Shown piece by piece: positions 24,701-35,049 of a DNA stretch of 64,000 nucleotides; position 1 is the stretch's first letter; every line of letters starts with the position of its first letter. The notes beneath the pieces are model-generated. The model was not told the DNA's origin. It saw only the letters and a program-made list of their open reading frames with translations, and did no database searches. Source of the stretch: Turbatrix aceti (taxonomy: Eukaryota > Nematoda > Chromadorea > Rhabditida > Panagrolaimidae); NCBI GenBank assembly GCA_963969345.1, contig OZ017768.1, forward strand, positions 4,426,718 to 4,490,717, given 5' to 3'. A program made the position numbers and the translations under genes.

Positions 24701-27700
24701 AATTTGTCAGATGAAATTCAGGAAATTTTTAGCAAAAAGTACTATGAAAAGTTTTTTTGCCATTTTTAAAAGATTTTCGGCAGGGTTATCACATGAAAAA
24801 TGCCGAAAACAAACGTTTCTATTGTAATCACTTTTTAAATGCAATTTTTGGAATTTTTGAAGCGGCAACCCTAAATTTTTATAATTTTCTCGAATTCTGC
24901 TTCAAAAATTACGTCGATCCATATAAATCACGACTTTGGAAATGCCGTAGTTTTTTAGCTACAACGTGCCAAAAATGATTTAAAAAAAGGCGCAAAAGCA
25001 ATTTCAGGCGATCGTAACTCTGCGCACTCATTCATGCTTCATGTTAATTTTTTAGAAACAAATTTTTCATACTTTTCATGAATTTTGAAAAAATGTTCAT
25101 GAAGAATATCCAAAATATCACCTAACACATTTTTTGTACTTAAAAACCTTTTCAAACTCACATTTGTCAACTCCTCCGGAAAACGCCGCAATCTTGATGC
25201 AGCCAAACATTCCATAGGCACATGTTGTGCCCTGAAATCGACAGTCCTGGCCCTGGCTGGATTGGCACTCGTAGCAGGTGATTCCCAGCACTCCCAGGGG
25301 AGCAGATAGTAAAATAGCAGCGAGTAGGAAGGTCAAAAACAAATTTCTCGGCTTTCGGGAACGCATGATCGCGGGAAACGCGTTTGTACCAGTTTCAGAC
25401 AGTGGAGGACGCAATCAAGGTACGCTTAGGCAGTCAGTCGCCGATTTTGGGACTTTTGGGGGCGGTTGTTGCTTTTGCGTGCGTTCCGCGAGGAACAAGA
25501 AGACAGACGATGGATGGCGCAACACTAACACCACCCAAATACCGACGCGGTGCGATGTTATAAAACGAGAGGCGCCCATTCAATGTCCCCTGGTTTTTGT
25601 GCAAACATGGGCCAAAATTTGAGTTATGAATCAATGCCCTCAATTAGCCGTCACAATGCGTTTCTTCTTCGTATACGTGTTTGCCCACCTCAGGCCTAGC
25701 CCGGGGGTGTCTAAAATTGAAAAAAGTTGCATGCATCATCTTTCATTCCATCATTCGCTTCAGGAGTTGTACATTATCAAGAAAGGCCAGCTGCAGGTTG
25801 TCTCCGAGGACGGCACCAAGGTCTTCGTCACCCTCGAAGAAGGAAAGGTCTTTGGCGAACTTTCTGTCCTCAACATTGCTGGCAACAAGAATGGAAACCG
25901 TCGAACGGCGTCTATCAGATCAGTCGGGTATTCGGATTTGTATGTTCTTACGAAGCAGGACCTGTGGGAGGTGCTTCGAGAGTATCCGGACGCGACCAAG
26001 AGGCTTGTGGAGAAAGGTGAGCGTTCGTTTGTGAAATTTGATTTTTCAAGTTCGTGTTCGTTCGCGAACAGAATTCTTTTAGATTTATTTGTGAACGGAG
26101 TAAAATTTTTTGAACAAAAATAACGAACAAAACAAAAAACGTAAACTACATTTTTTAAAATTGAAAAAAAAAAGTTTTTTTAATTCAGTGAACAAAATTT
26201 CGCACAATTCATAAAAAATTATGTTTAATGTTCGTTTGTGTTCGTTCGTTCGCAAACACAATCAAAAATATATGCGTTCGTTCGATTTTTGAAATTTTGC
26301 AAATTTCAATAAATTTTTTTGCTCGTTCGCGAACAAAAAAACGACGATTTTTCCTTTCCTGACCCAAGTGCTTCAGGAAAAGAAATTCTGCGCAAAGACA
26401 AACTTCTCGACGAAAGCGTCTCCGAGACAGACGAATCCGACGACGACAGTGCCCCTATTGAATATCGTCTCTCGCGCATCTCCCGCACCCTCGACAGACG
26501 CGAACGACAAATCAACGAAGTCCGCGCGGAGATAAGGGTGAGTACAAGGGTGAGTTTATCGGTCAGGTAAACAAGTCGATTTTTTGGTAAGTGCCGTCGT
26601 TGCTGCTGGCTTTTTTCATGGATCACGCCCGACGATTATCCCTTCTTGTCTGGGCCGAAGCAATCACCGCCGACGCCAGCCAGAGTCTGAAAAAAATTAT
26701 TCAGCTTTGAAAACTCCGCGCTTTAGAAAAGTTTTTACCTGATAATTAGGATCGTTAGTACCGGCAACACCGCCTTGGTTAGTAGGTGCTTTAGGTGGTG
26801 CGCCGCCACCACCGGCAGCCTTCTTGTCTGGTCCGAAGCAATCGCCGCCAACACCCGCGAGTGTCTAAAAAAAATTGTTTGTCTCAATGAAATTTTAGAA
26901 ACAAAAAAAAAATTACCTGGTAGTTGGGATCGTGAGTGCCGGCCATGCCGCCTCCAGCAGGGGGTTTGGGTCCTCCTGCGGCAGCACCACCTGCTCCAGC
27001 GCCTCCCGCAGCCTTGTCAGCTCCAAAGCAGTCTCCGCCGACTCCGGCAAGGGTCTGGTAGTTGGGATCATGGGTTCCGGCCATACCGCCTCCAGCAGGT
27101 GGTTGAGGACCACCTCCGCCTGCAGCAGCACCAGCACCAGCACCGCCAGCGGTAGCGCCACCGGCCTTGTCTTGTCCGAAGCAGTCGCCGCCGACGCCAG
27201 CGAGTGTCTGGTAGTTTGGATCGTAGGTGCCGGCCATGCCACCCTGGGTAGGAGGCCGAGGAATCGGTGTGGATGATGCACCGGTTGCACCGGTCCCTTC
27301 TGGATTTGAAGATTCTTCGAGGTCGCCAGTCGTCTTTCCGCCCCCCTTCCCGCCCTTTTTCTGCTTCTGGAAAGGAATGGAAAAAATTACGTTTTTTTAC
27401 CTGTGTACAAAATTTGGCCTTACCTTTTTCTTGCAACAACATGAAGCGGCGGTCTGAGCAGCTACAAAGGCTTGGAAGAGCATAGAGACAATAGCGATGA
27501 GTCGGAGGACATCGTACGGCAACAACGGTGGCACATCCGCGAGGGCTTGCGCCGGAGATGTGAAGGTGTCGGGGGAAACCATCGGACGCAGCAACGACTG
27601 TTAGTAGTTGCTAAGCCAATCAGTTAATGGGGAAATAAGTGATGCGCGTGCCAGTTTGCATATACATTGCCAGTGCGCGATATGCAAATCGTAAACAACA

Positions 27701-27924
27701 GTAAATCCAGCAAACAAAAGGCCATAATGTTATACCGCGCCGATATTTTTCTGAATTTGGGCCTTGATCATGTCAAAATTTGCAAAAACTATCGTAATCT
27801 ACAAAAATTTTAGGATGGCGAGCAAAAACTCAAACGAAGCATTGCGAAACTCGAAAAAGAATACGTCTATAAGCGGGCGAAGGCGCGTCTGAATCGGCAT
27901 CGAGGAAGAAAAGTGACCGCGTGA
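21777..27924 (+). CDS. Cyclic-nucleotide-gated cation channel subunit
   Basis: Exons 21777-22054, 22349-22621, 22682-23125, 23903-24419, 25764-26016, 26377-26537 and 27814-27924 give 678 residues. CNG channels open on binding cGMP or cAMP and carry sensory currents. Transmembrane segments S1-S6 lie in exons 2-4, with the S4 region around FAFTRLNRLFK. The pore helix and filter are SALTLTTLGE (about 345-354); the filter has Leu where many alpha subunits have Ile. A C-linker follows, then a cyclic-nucleotide-binding domain with FGELS (534-538) and GNRRTAS (548-554). The final 60 residues are a charged coiled coil, as in the leucine-zipper trimerisation region of CNG alpha subunits. The S5-pore linker is long, with two extra cysteines. 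Two complete genes lie antisense within introns 4 and 6. Orthology to a particular worm subunit is not resolved. Confidence 0.93.
23155..23902. repeat. Foldback-family remnant interrupted by a MITE in a CNG channel intron
   Basis: The left part (23155-23362) has the foldback-family motifs ATCGCCTGAAATTGC and TTTTTGGCACGTTG. A CAGGGATGGGCGAAC element follows. The sequence after it (ATCGTAAC onward) resembles the other arm's GATCGTAACTCTG. I infer that the MITE inserted into an older foldback element. Confidence 0.5.
23363..23785. mobile_element. Full-length copy of the CAGGGATGGGCGAAC MITE-like family
   Basis: It begins CAGGGATGGGCGAACAACCG and ends GTTCATCCATCCCTG, 423 bp, with the family core in between. 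The flanks share only AT, so no clear target duplication remains. It lies in intron 3 of the CNG channel gene. Confidence 0.8.
24435..25366 (-). CDS. Ly6/uPAR-type secreted or GPI-anchored protein, nested in a CNG intron
   Basis: Two minus-strand exons (25366-25162 and 24664-24435) join in frame to give 144 residues. A signal peptide (about residues 5-28, Leu/Ala-rich) precedes the mature start ITCYECQSS, typical of the Ly6 three-finger fold. Ten cysteines follow, ending in the family hallmark TDYCNSA. A C-terminal hydrophobic stretch (last 18 residues) is suitable for a GPI anchor. Ly6 proteins often modulate nicotinic receptors or other membrane proteins in nerve and muscle. The intron (24665-25161) contains most of a foldback repeat. 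The whole gene lies inside intron 4 of the CNG channel gene on the opposite strand. Confidence 0.85.
24680..25135. repeat. Foldback (long inverted repeat) element in the Ly6 gene intron
   Basis: The two arms carry complementary motifs: a left arm with AAAAATGCCGAAAAC and a right arm with GGAAATGCCGTAGTTTTTTAG, AACGTGCCAAAAATG and CAGGCGATCGTAACTCTG. It matches the elements at 45375-45930 and 59590-60090. Confidence 0.65.
26020..26345. repeat. Degenerate GTTCGCGAACGAAC-type repeat in a CNG channel intron
   Basis: It is rich in GTTCG and CGAAC runs and contains the sequence AACAAAATTTCGCACAATTC, a variant of the family core. It fills intron 5 of the CNG channel gene. It is probably an old or sister copy of the CAGGGATGGGCGAAC family. 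Confidence 0.5.
26636..27582 (-). CDS. Secreted protein with four DPNYQTLAG repeats, nested in a CNG intron
   Basis: Four minus-strand exons (27582-27424, 27366-26917, 26864-26739, 26686-26636) join in phase 0 to give 261 residues. The N-terminus holds a hydrophobic segment (LIAIVSMLFQAFVAA, about residues 30-44), then a Cys/Lys cluster and a Gly/Lys-rich linker. The rest is four copies of AGT-x-DPNYQTLAGVGGDCFG-x-DK separated by Gly/Ala/Pro-rich spacers. I recall this motif from small nematode proteins of unknown function. The last two introns both fall between NYQ and TLAG, splitting the repeat at the identical site. The gene lies wholly within intron 6 of the CNG channel gene. The start is chosen as the only ATG upstream of the hydrophobic segment. 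Confidence 0.82.
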
Positions 27925-28303
27925 GCGCAGTTCAGAGCAGAAGTCATCAAAAAAATGATTCTGATCAACGTAACAGGTGTTCTGGGTATTTTTACGAATT
28001 CTGCCAGTATCGAGAAAGTCGGATTATTTTTTGTACAAAGTTTACGACGAAGAAAATCCCGTCAATTGAAGCTGCCCTGCGGAAGTGGAAATCCCTGGCA
28101 AAGGTGGAGTTGATATGAGAAAAGTCGCGCAATCGACAGTCCATCGATCACCCGTATTTGAATGATGCAAAACTCCGTGCCGCATCTACCGGCAGTCATA
28201 TAACTCGCGCGCGCCGATATTCGTGCCTTTCAAGCCGGCTTTTGGCTGGTCGTTTCATCCGTCTCTCTGCAATTGCTCGTGACACATATCAATAGCAGCC
28301 GCC
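27925..28303 (+). other. Intergenic region between the CNG channel and RING-like genes
   Basis: About 380 bp with no supported exon; it should hold the CNG 3' UTR and the promoter of the next gene. No AATAAA was seen close to the CNG stop. Confidence 0.45.
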
Positions 28304-29660
28304 ATGTCGACGCCATCTATCTCCAAGTCGCAAGTCATTCACGTCGCCGACAGCAGCGAACAGAATCTGTACATGCCAGCGGTCCTCGGAAACCTGCGCG
28401 GTACCCGCGTCGAGGCTGTTGATCTTAACTATGTTCACGCTCCGGACGGCAGGTTGGAGCGATTCTAAAAAAATGAAAAGTTCAAAACTACCCTTGCAGG
28501 TATCTGTACACGTACAAGGTAGACTGGGAACTCATAAAGAACCCCCTAACCTCTTCCGCGTCTTCTACGCCGTCGATAACATCGTCCGAGCTTTCCACAC
28601 TGAGAACGCGTTCTTTGAGCGCCTCTACGCAGACATCCAACAACAGCGACAGTCGGCCTTCTGATCTATGTTCTTTTACCCTGGATGCTAATAATGCCCG
28701 GGATTCTCGGGAATCCCGCGGGCGCCAGCAGAAGCCGTCTGCCGACCAGCGCTGCGACGGTCCCTGCGGCCGTTCGAACTTCGAGCCGAGCCAGCTCCGC
28801 GTCATGGGCCTCTGCGAGCATGCAATCTGTTCTCGCTGCCTCGAAATGGCCCCCCGCATTCCGACGGCCTTCGGCGTGCTTGGGTGTCCCAACAAGCGCT
28901 GCTACCTCCTGGACGCGGCTTCTCTCTGCCCGGATCGCACCAAGAGGGCCGATCAGTACCGGCGAATCATAAAATGCCAGTGCCAGGAGCCTTCTATCAA
29001 TTCTAACTTCTCAGTCACGAGCGGAAGTTCTTCTTCTTCTTCGTACGATCGGTCTTTATCTTCGGGGGCCTCGACGATCACGCCGTACATGCCAACTCCG
29101 TACCAGGGATCGTCGACGATCAGCTCGCCTTCCCGATCGCTTATAGCCCTTCAACGGGAGAATGTGGCCGAGCACCTGGTAAATGTCATTGTCTGCGTGC
29201 TGAGAAACGACCTCAGCGGGCGCCAGTACCTCCGCAAGAACTACTTCGAGGTCAGCAGCGCCAGCATGCTGGGAAAGGCGCTGGACAGTGTCATCGAGGA
29301 TCTCCCTGAAATCCGGAGGTTTGTTTTTGGCGGTCTTTGGCCTTGAAAATGTTGTTGTTCTTACACGAACTCAATTTTTCAAGTCGTTGGCGTAGGACAA
29401 ATGTGATTTTGGATGGAGATTAATGGCCCGTTGGCTCATCAAAGCGGCTGTAACCATTCACCTTATTCACCTTTTTTTTGTCTTTTAGGCTCAATGTGGA
29501 TGGGCGGTGCTTCATCGGTCCGTGCAACTATTTGGAGGCGCTGGACCGCTCGACTTGGAGGCCGATCAGTCGTCGAAACTTTGACGTACCCCTGAGCGCT
29601 ATCGAGGACGAAAACATGAAGGTCATGATGATCATTGACATTATCGGTCATTACGCTTAA
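28304..29660 (+). CDS. RING-finger-like protein
   Basis: Exons 28304-28452, 28500-29318 and 29489-29660 give 379 residues. A C3HC4-type zinc ligand pattern is visible: Cys135, Cys139, Cys155, His157, Cys160, Cys163, Cys179 and Cys184 (with CPNKRC at the end). Such proteins usually act as E3 ubiquitin ligases, but no partner can be read here. Spacing of the first pair is C-x3-C, not the usual C-x2-C, so the fold call is moderate. A Ser-rich linker (about 205-245) follows. The C-terminal 130 residues, with AEHLVNVIVCVLRNDLSG and the ending MIIDIIGHYA, look globular but I do not recognise them. The ATG context is GCCATGTCG. Neighbours share no obvious function. Confidence 0.75.
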
Positions 29661-30206
29661 CTACCAGCTTACCAACTTGCATCGCCGTTGCTTTTCCCGC
29701 TTTTTATGATCCGACAGCTGTCGTGCGATAAATGTGATTTCAGTTCAGTTTACTTTGTGTTTGCTACATGCTTTTGGCGAGTGCGATTTGTCGAGGACTG
29801 ATTGAACGATTTGTTGGCTACCGGCCGCATGCTAAGGGCAATTAGCCTTGGCACAAGTGCACAAGTGTCGCCGAAAGGACGATCACGATCACGATCACAA
29901 TCACGATCACGGTCGCCTTCGGGGGGAAGTGAAATTCGATCCAGATGGCCTTCCCAGCCGCAACGGGAGTGGCGGTGAGGGAAAATGTAATGAAAAACTT
30001 TCTTGGTGGTCGTTTGGGTTTCCTTGAAAGGTTTTTGCGGTGACTTGACTCACCACCACCGCAAACTTTTTTTTGGTTTTGCAAGAAAACTGACCCCCAA
30101 AAAAGGATGAATCACGCGTTATCGGTGCTTAAAAAACCGTGTATAAATAAATACGCAGGATTGTTTGCTTGCAAAAAAATTTTTTTCAGCCAAACTTTTT
30201 CACACA
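29661..30206 (+). other. Intergenic region upstream of the gelsolin gene, with a GATCAC microsatellite
   Basis: Holds a short run of GATCAC hexamers at about 29879-29913 and a splice-acceptor-like AATTTTTTTCAG ending at about 30189, 17 bp before the gelsolin ATG. The acceptor could end a 5' UTR intron or be a trans-splice site. No coding exon seen. Confidence 0.5.
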
Positions 30207-31780
30207 ATGTCTCCAACAGCGGTCGATCCTCTGTTCAAGACCGCGGGCCGCACTCGGGGCCTGCAAATCTGGCGTGTACACAATTTTTCTGTCGAGGATG
30301 TGGCCAAGGAGCATTACGGCACTTTTTACTCTGGCGACTCGTACATCATCCTAAACGTGAGTTTTCGCGTTTTTTTTGTTTTATGCTGAAAGGTAAAAAT
30401 CGATTTTATCTAGACAAAAGGCGATGGCGTCTACGATGTCCACTTCTGGCTGGGAGCTGAGACTTCCATCGACGAGCGCGGCACCGCTGCCATCAAGACC
30501 GTCGAGCTGGATGACTCGCTCGGCGGCCTGCCGGTACAGTACCGGGAAATCCAGGATCACGAGAGCGCGCTTTTTAACTCCTATTTCAAAAGTGGCGTCC
30601 GGTGAGTTCGAATTCGAATTCAAACTTTTGAGGTAAAATTTAATTTTTAGGTACCTGCAAGGCGGTCACGCATCCGGATTCAACAAAGTCCAGCCGTCCG
30701 AGCAACAGCCCCGGCTCTACCACTGCAAGGGCAAGCGCAACGTTCGCTGCACCCAAGTTGACCTCAAAAAAGAGAGCCTCAACCTTGGAGATGTCTTCAT
30801 TCTCGACCTAGGCAAGCATATTTACGTCTGGATGCCTCCTGAGAGCGGTCGTCTCGAGCGCATCAAGGTTTTTCGTCCCATGTGTGCCAAATTGTTTAAT
30901 TGATCGTTTCCAGGGTGTTCAACAAGCCGAAAACATCCGGGACCAAGAGCGCAGCGGGCGCGCGAAGGTTCACGTTCTCGATCACGACTGGGACAAAAAC
31001 ACGACCTGGTGGAATCTTTTCGGAGGCGTTCAAAACGTCGGCTGGATCAAGGCGCCCCACGGCGGAGGGCGCGATGAAGACTACTGGCTGGAAAAGAGCG
31101 ACAATATCACGCTTTATCGTTGCAGCGACGCTCAGGGCAAGCTTAAAATCGATCGTATTGGATCAGGGCTGCTGAAGGCCAGCCAACTGGACACCAACGA
31201 CGCCTTCATCCTCGACGTCGGTGCCAGCGGCATCTATGTCTGGGTCGGCAAGGGCTGCACCCAGAACGAGCGCAGCAAGGCAGCGGAATGGGCGCGGGAA
31301 TACCTCGAAAAAGAAGGCCGGCCCAAGTGGACGCAAGTCGTTCGCGTTCTCGAATCCGCGGAGCCCGCAGCCTTCACTCAGTGGTTCTCCGACTGGAGCG
31401 AAGCCAAAAAGCCCGTGCAATACCAGCCCCAGCTCTACCAGGTGTCCAACAAGTCTGGAAAACTCAAGGTTGACGAGTTTGTCGATTTCTACCAGGAAGA
31501 CCTCGACGGGGATGATGTCATGATTCTCGACGCTATCCACACCATTTATGTTTGGGTCGGTGCGGGAGCCGAGCGCGAGGAGAAGGACCACGCGAAGACC
31601 ACCGCTGAGGCCTATCTCAAGTCCAGCACGGTCAGCCGTCATCGAAAGGCGAGCATCGAGGTCATCTTCCAGGGACAGGAACCGCCGACGTTCAAAAAGT
31701 TCTTCCCGTCTTGGGACGAAAAATTCTTCTCAGGAACCCCGAGAAACTATAAGAACCTGCGTAACCTCATTTTTGACTAA
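30207..31780 (+). CDS. Four-domain gelsolin-like actin-regulating protein
   Basis: Exons 30207-30356, 30414-30601, 30651-30867 and 30914-31780 give 473 residues. Gelsolin-family proteins sever and cap actin filaments in response to calcium. Four gelsolin repeats are visible by their recurring cores: [13 protein letters not shown] then [10 protein letters not shown] (repeat 1), [16 protein letters not shown] (repeat 2), [20 protein letters not shown] (repeat 3) and [20 protein letters not shown] (repeat 4). A C-terminal [10 protein letters not shown] element resembles the end of a gelsolin repeat region. Vertebrate gelsolin has six repeats; four is the count of worm GSNL-1, which is my best match. 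No villin headpiece is present. An acceptor-like TTTTTTTCAG lies 17 bp before the ATG. Confidence 0.94.
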
Positions 31781-32053
31781 TTTGCAATTCGCTGGATGCA
31801 ACCGACAACTGGCACGCTGATTGGGGTGCTCATCAACAATTTTTTTTGCCAAAACAAACAATTGCACGGACAGGTGGTTGTGGAGGCGATCAAAATAACC
31901 ACTTGCAAACTGCTATCTTCTGTTTTTTTTTCTTTTTCTTCGCCCTCGCAAAAACAGTGGTTTTTTGACCCCTGGTCTAAATTCTAATTTTTTTACTTAG
32001 CTACGGTTTATAAACAAACTTTTTTTAACGTTAAAACGTTGAAATTCAAAAAA

Positions 32054-35049
32054 TCACTCTACATGCCCCAAATCGGCCGGAAGCGCAAATTCCTCATTCC
32101 GGAACATAACAGGCAGCACTAAAAATACAGCTACTGTGAGAAAAGTCGCCGTGCTGAAAACGCAGAGCAGGAATCGGTCGACGACGGTCGCGAGCGACTG
32201 CCACTGCCACATGATGCGTCGGCGCTCGTCGAGGATCTCGTCACGAATTTCGCGCTGCTGCAGCGAACGGTATACCCGTTTGAGGATTCGCTTAAAGCGT
32301 TCTTCGAATTCCGTCGTCATCGGGGTGGGCTTGGCTCCAAAGCGGGGCAGACACTGCTCCGTCGCTACTCTCTGCAAAAAAGCGCCTTCGCTCGTTGATC
32401 CGGGACGATCCCGGCCAGATCCAATCGCCGCGAGCTCGAGTTCCATGAGCCGGTGTGGGGACTTTCGATTGACTAAAGTCTGATGCGCGGCGGCGGAAAT
32501 ACACTCGCAGACAGGTGAGGGACGTCTGTGATCCGGGCCACGGCAGTTGTCGATGGTGCGAACGCGTTTGAGATCCCTCAAAATGCTGCTGCGTCTGATC
32601 GTGCTCTGCTTTGCCTGGGAAGCCTTCAGCAGAGAAATGGAATCCGGCTCGTGGATCGTCATACGCAACGTCGTAGCCAGGTAGCCCAGGATGAATTTTT
32701 CCATCCACCACGGCACTCTACGGCCCTGACTGAGGACGCCGGTACGGTGGACGTTGAGCGACATGACGTTGATCGCCGTCGCGAGACAGACGATGAAGAG
32801 AGACGCCACGTAGTACTGTCCGATGAGAGGAACTGCTTCGGATGTCGGCGGGATGGATTCTGTGATGGATTGGAGGTACACGCCCATCGAGAGCATTGTT
32901 GTAATTGACAGGTTGATTTTTTCGCCTGTTTCGGGGGGCATTGAGAAGCCGAATACGGCCATTGACGAGATTAGCACGCAGGGGAGGATCTAAAAATGCA
33001 TCGAGATCAGGTATGTTTGAAGTGCCATTTTTGTTCGCGAACGATTAGAAACGTTTTTAAATTTTCGTTTGTACGAACGCAAACATTTTTAACCGTGTTC
33101 GTGAACAATCAGATTTTTTTTGTCAATTGTGCGAAAATTAGTCCATGTAGAAAATCGTGAAATCGGGCATTCCAATTTTTTTGGATAACAGTCTTCTTAG
33201 TAAAAATCGGAAATCGTAAAACTTTGGATGACAGTTCTTGGCTAAATTTTATAAATGTTGTTCACATATTTTTGTTGTCAAATATTATAGATTTTGACAC
33301 CTTTTTCCTAATTTTATCTCAAATTTTGTTCGCTTTATCTGATCTGAAAATTTTACTTTGTTCGCAAACGAACGCAAACAAATTGAAAAGAGAAACAAAA
33401 TAAATTTTTTAAACAGAAAATTTTTTTTTTTGTTTCTCAAAAAAAAACTTACGTGGTTGAAAACATAGAACAACGGTCTCCTCTCAAATCTGATTCTGAC
33501 GACAATTGTTGGCCACAAACTGCTGTTATCAATTGGAAAAGTACTGACATTCCGTATAACATCCATGCCCACCAAATCAAACTCAGAAGAATTCAAATAA
33601 CTGCTCAAATCGCCCTGAGAAGTCAACAAAACCAGATCAATTTCACTGGCATCGTGACTCCAAGACGCAAAACGCAGCTCGCACTCCTGATCGTCGAACG
33701 GGTAATACCGGACGCGCATCTGGCATGAGGATTTGAACAGCGCCGAGAAGAGCCACGTCACATTGCCCTCCGAAGTGGTCATTATATCCGTGGACGTAAT
33801 AGCTTCAGCGTATTCTCGAAATGCGTTGTTCACCAGAATAATATCCGGCTTCCACATTCGCTTGTACGGCACGTACATCATCTGGATGCCCTCCCACTCG
33901 GAGGCGTTCCAGCTGAGGCGTTTGTCGAGCCAGTTGACATTCAGCCAGCACCGGGTCGTCAGCACCTGGTTGCGCTCGTCCATTTCTACGATCTGGTTGA
34001 GCAGGAACCCAAAGGTGACGTTCGTGGGCTGCAGGTGGTGGTAGGCGGGTCGCACGTCTTTTTCGTAGTAGCTCGGGTCCATCAGGGTTCGGTAGAGGAG
34101 CTCTTCTGTGCCGTCTGCCATTTCTCCTGCAAAAAATAGGGTTGGAATCTGGGATGGGCGACCAGCCGTTTTTTTTGTCCTCAAACGAACACGAACATCT
34201 TGTTATAATAATTTTGTTTGAGAAATCGAACGAACGCGAACAGTTTTGTCAGTGTTCGCGAACGAACACGAACGAACAACAAACAGATTTTTAGCATAAT
34301 CTATACAAAATTTTGTCCAAAAGGGGCATAAAAACATAAACTTCGGTATTATGCGTTTTCACGTTTTTGGCGACAGTTCTCCTACACTTTTTATTGCCGA
34401 AGGCAATTGACAGTATTTGCCATTTTTGGAAAAATAACATCAATTTCGGCACCATTAAACTGATTTTACCTAAATTTTTATTATCTTTATTTGTTCGGAA
34501 AATTTATTTTTGTTTGCGAGCGAACTCGAACGAACACGAACGTTCGCCCATCTTTGGTACCCGACCCCAATCCAAAATGTTTTGTACCTAAAACCAGTAC
34601 AGTAATTTTGTTGTACTTAAATTTATGTCATGTGAATGAATGCAAATATTATACCAAATATTGCGTCTTGGTATAATATTGTTTTTTTTAACGATATTTT
34701 TCAAATTTTACATAAATTAGGTTTTTTTGGGTTTTTGAACCTGTAAATCCGAAGAACCCGACACGAACCCGACAACACTGTTCATGCTCGAAAACTTACT
34801 CATGCTCCGCGTCTTGTCCACCCTCTGTTGCATAGCCGACGGAAGCCTTTTCCTCGGTACAAACTTATGACGTCTCCTCTGCTCACTCCACGGCTGTCTG
34901 CTGGCCTGACGGATCGGCAGCGTCGATACGGAGTTGAGCACGTCATAGCCACTGTCGCTGTACCCGTTTGCATCTGCGTCGGCATCGACATCGACGGCGA
35001 CGTGGGTCGCGTTTCCGAGCGCCAGTAGCAGCGGGAGAGAAAAAAGCAT
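32054..35049 (-). CDS. Nicotinic acetylcholine receptor-type Cys-loop channel subunit
   Basis: Minus exons 35049-34800, 34126-33453 and 32989-32054 give 619 residues. A signal peptide (MLFSLPLLLALGNA) precedes an unusual 70-residue low-complexity, Arg-rich N-terminal extension. The ligand-binding domain has the 13-residue Cys-loop, Cys218 to Cys232 (CQMRVRYYPFDDQEC). No vicinal Cys pair is present in loop C (the region of NVSTFPIDNSSLW), so this is a non-alpha subunit. M1 contains ILPCVLISSMAVFGF. M2 starts at GEKINLSITTMLSMG, with the Glu ring of cation-selective channels, and ends at PPTSE. A long M3-M4 loop (about 180 residues) and M4 close the protein. It is convergent with the gelsolin gene. 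An upstream ATG at 35097 would add 16 residues but spoil the signal peptide. Confidence 0.92.
33018..33425. repeat. Degenerate CAGGGATGGGCGAAC-family copy in a nicotinic receptor intron
   Basis: It has the flanking GTTCGCGAACGATTAG and TTCGCAAACGAACGC blocks and a mutated core. It fills most of intron 2 of the receptor gene. Confidence 0.5.
34151..34555. mobile_element. Copy of the CAGGGATGGGCGAAC MITE-like family in nicotinic receptor intron 1
   Basis: The left end reads GGGATGGGCGACCAGCCG and the right end ACGTTCGCCCATCTTTGG. The core has AAAATTTTGTCCAAAAGGGG and TTCGGTATTATGCGTTTTCA. The terminal CA of the left end has mutated to CT. Confidence 0.75.
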
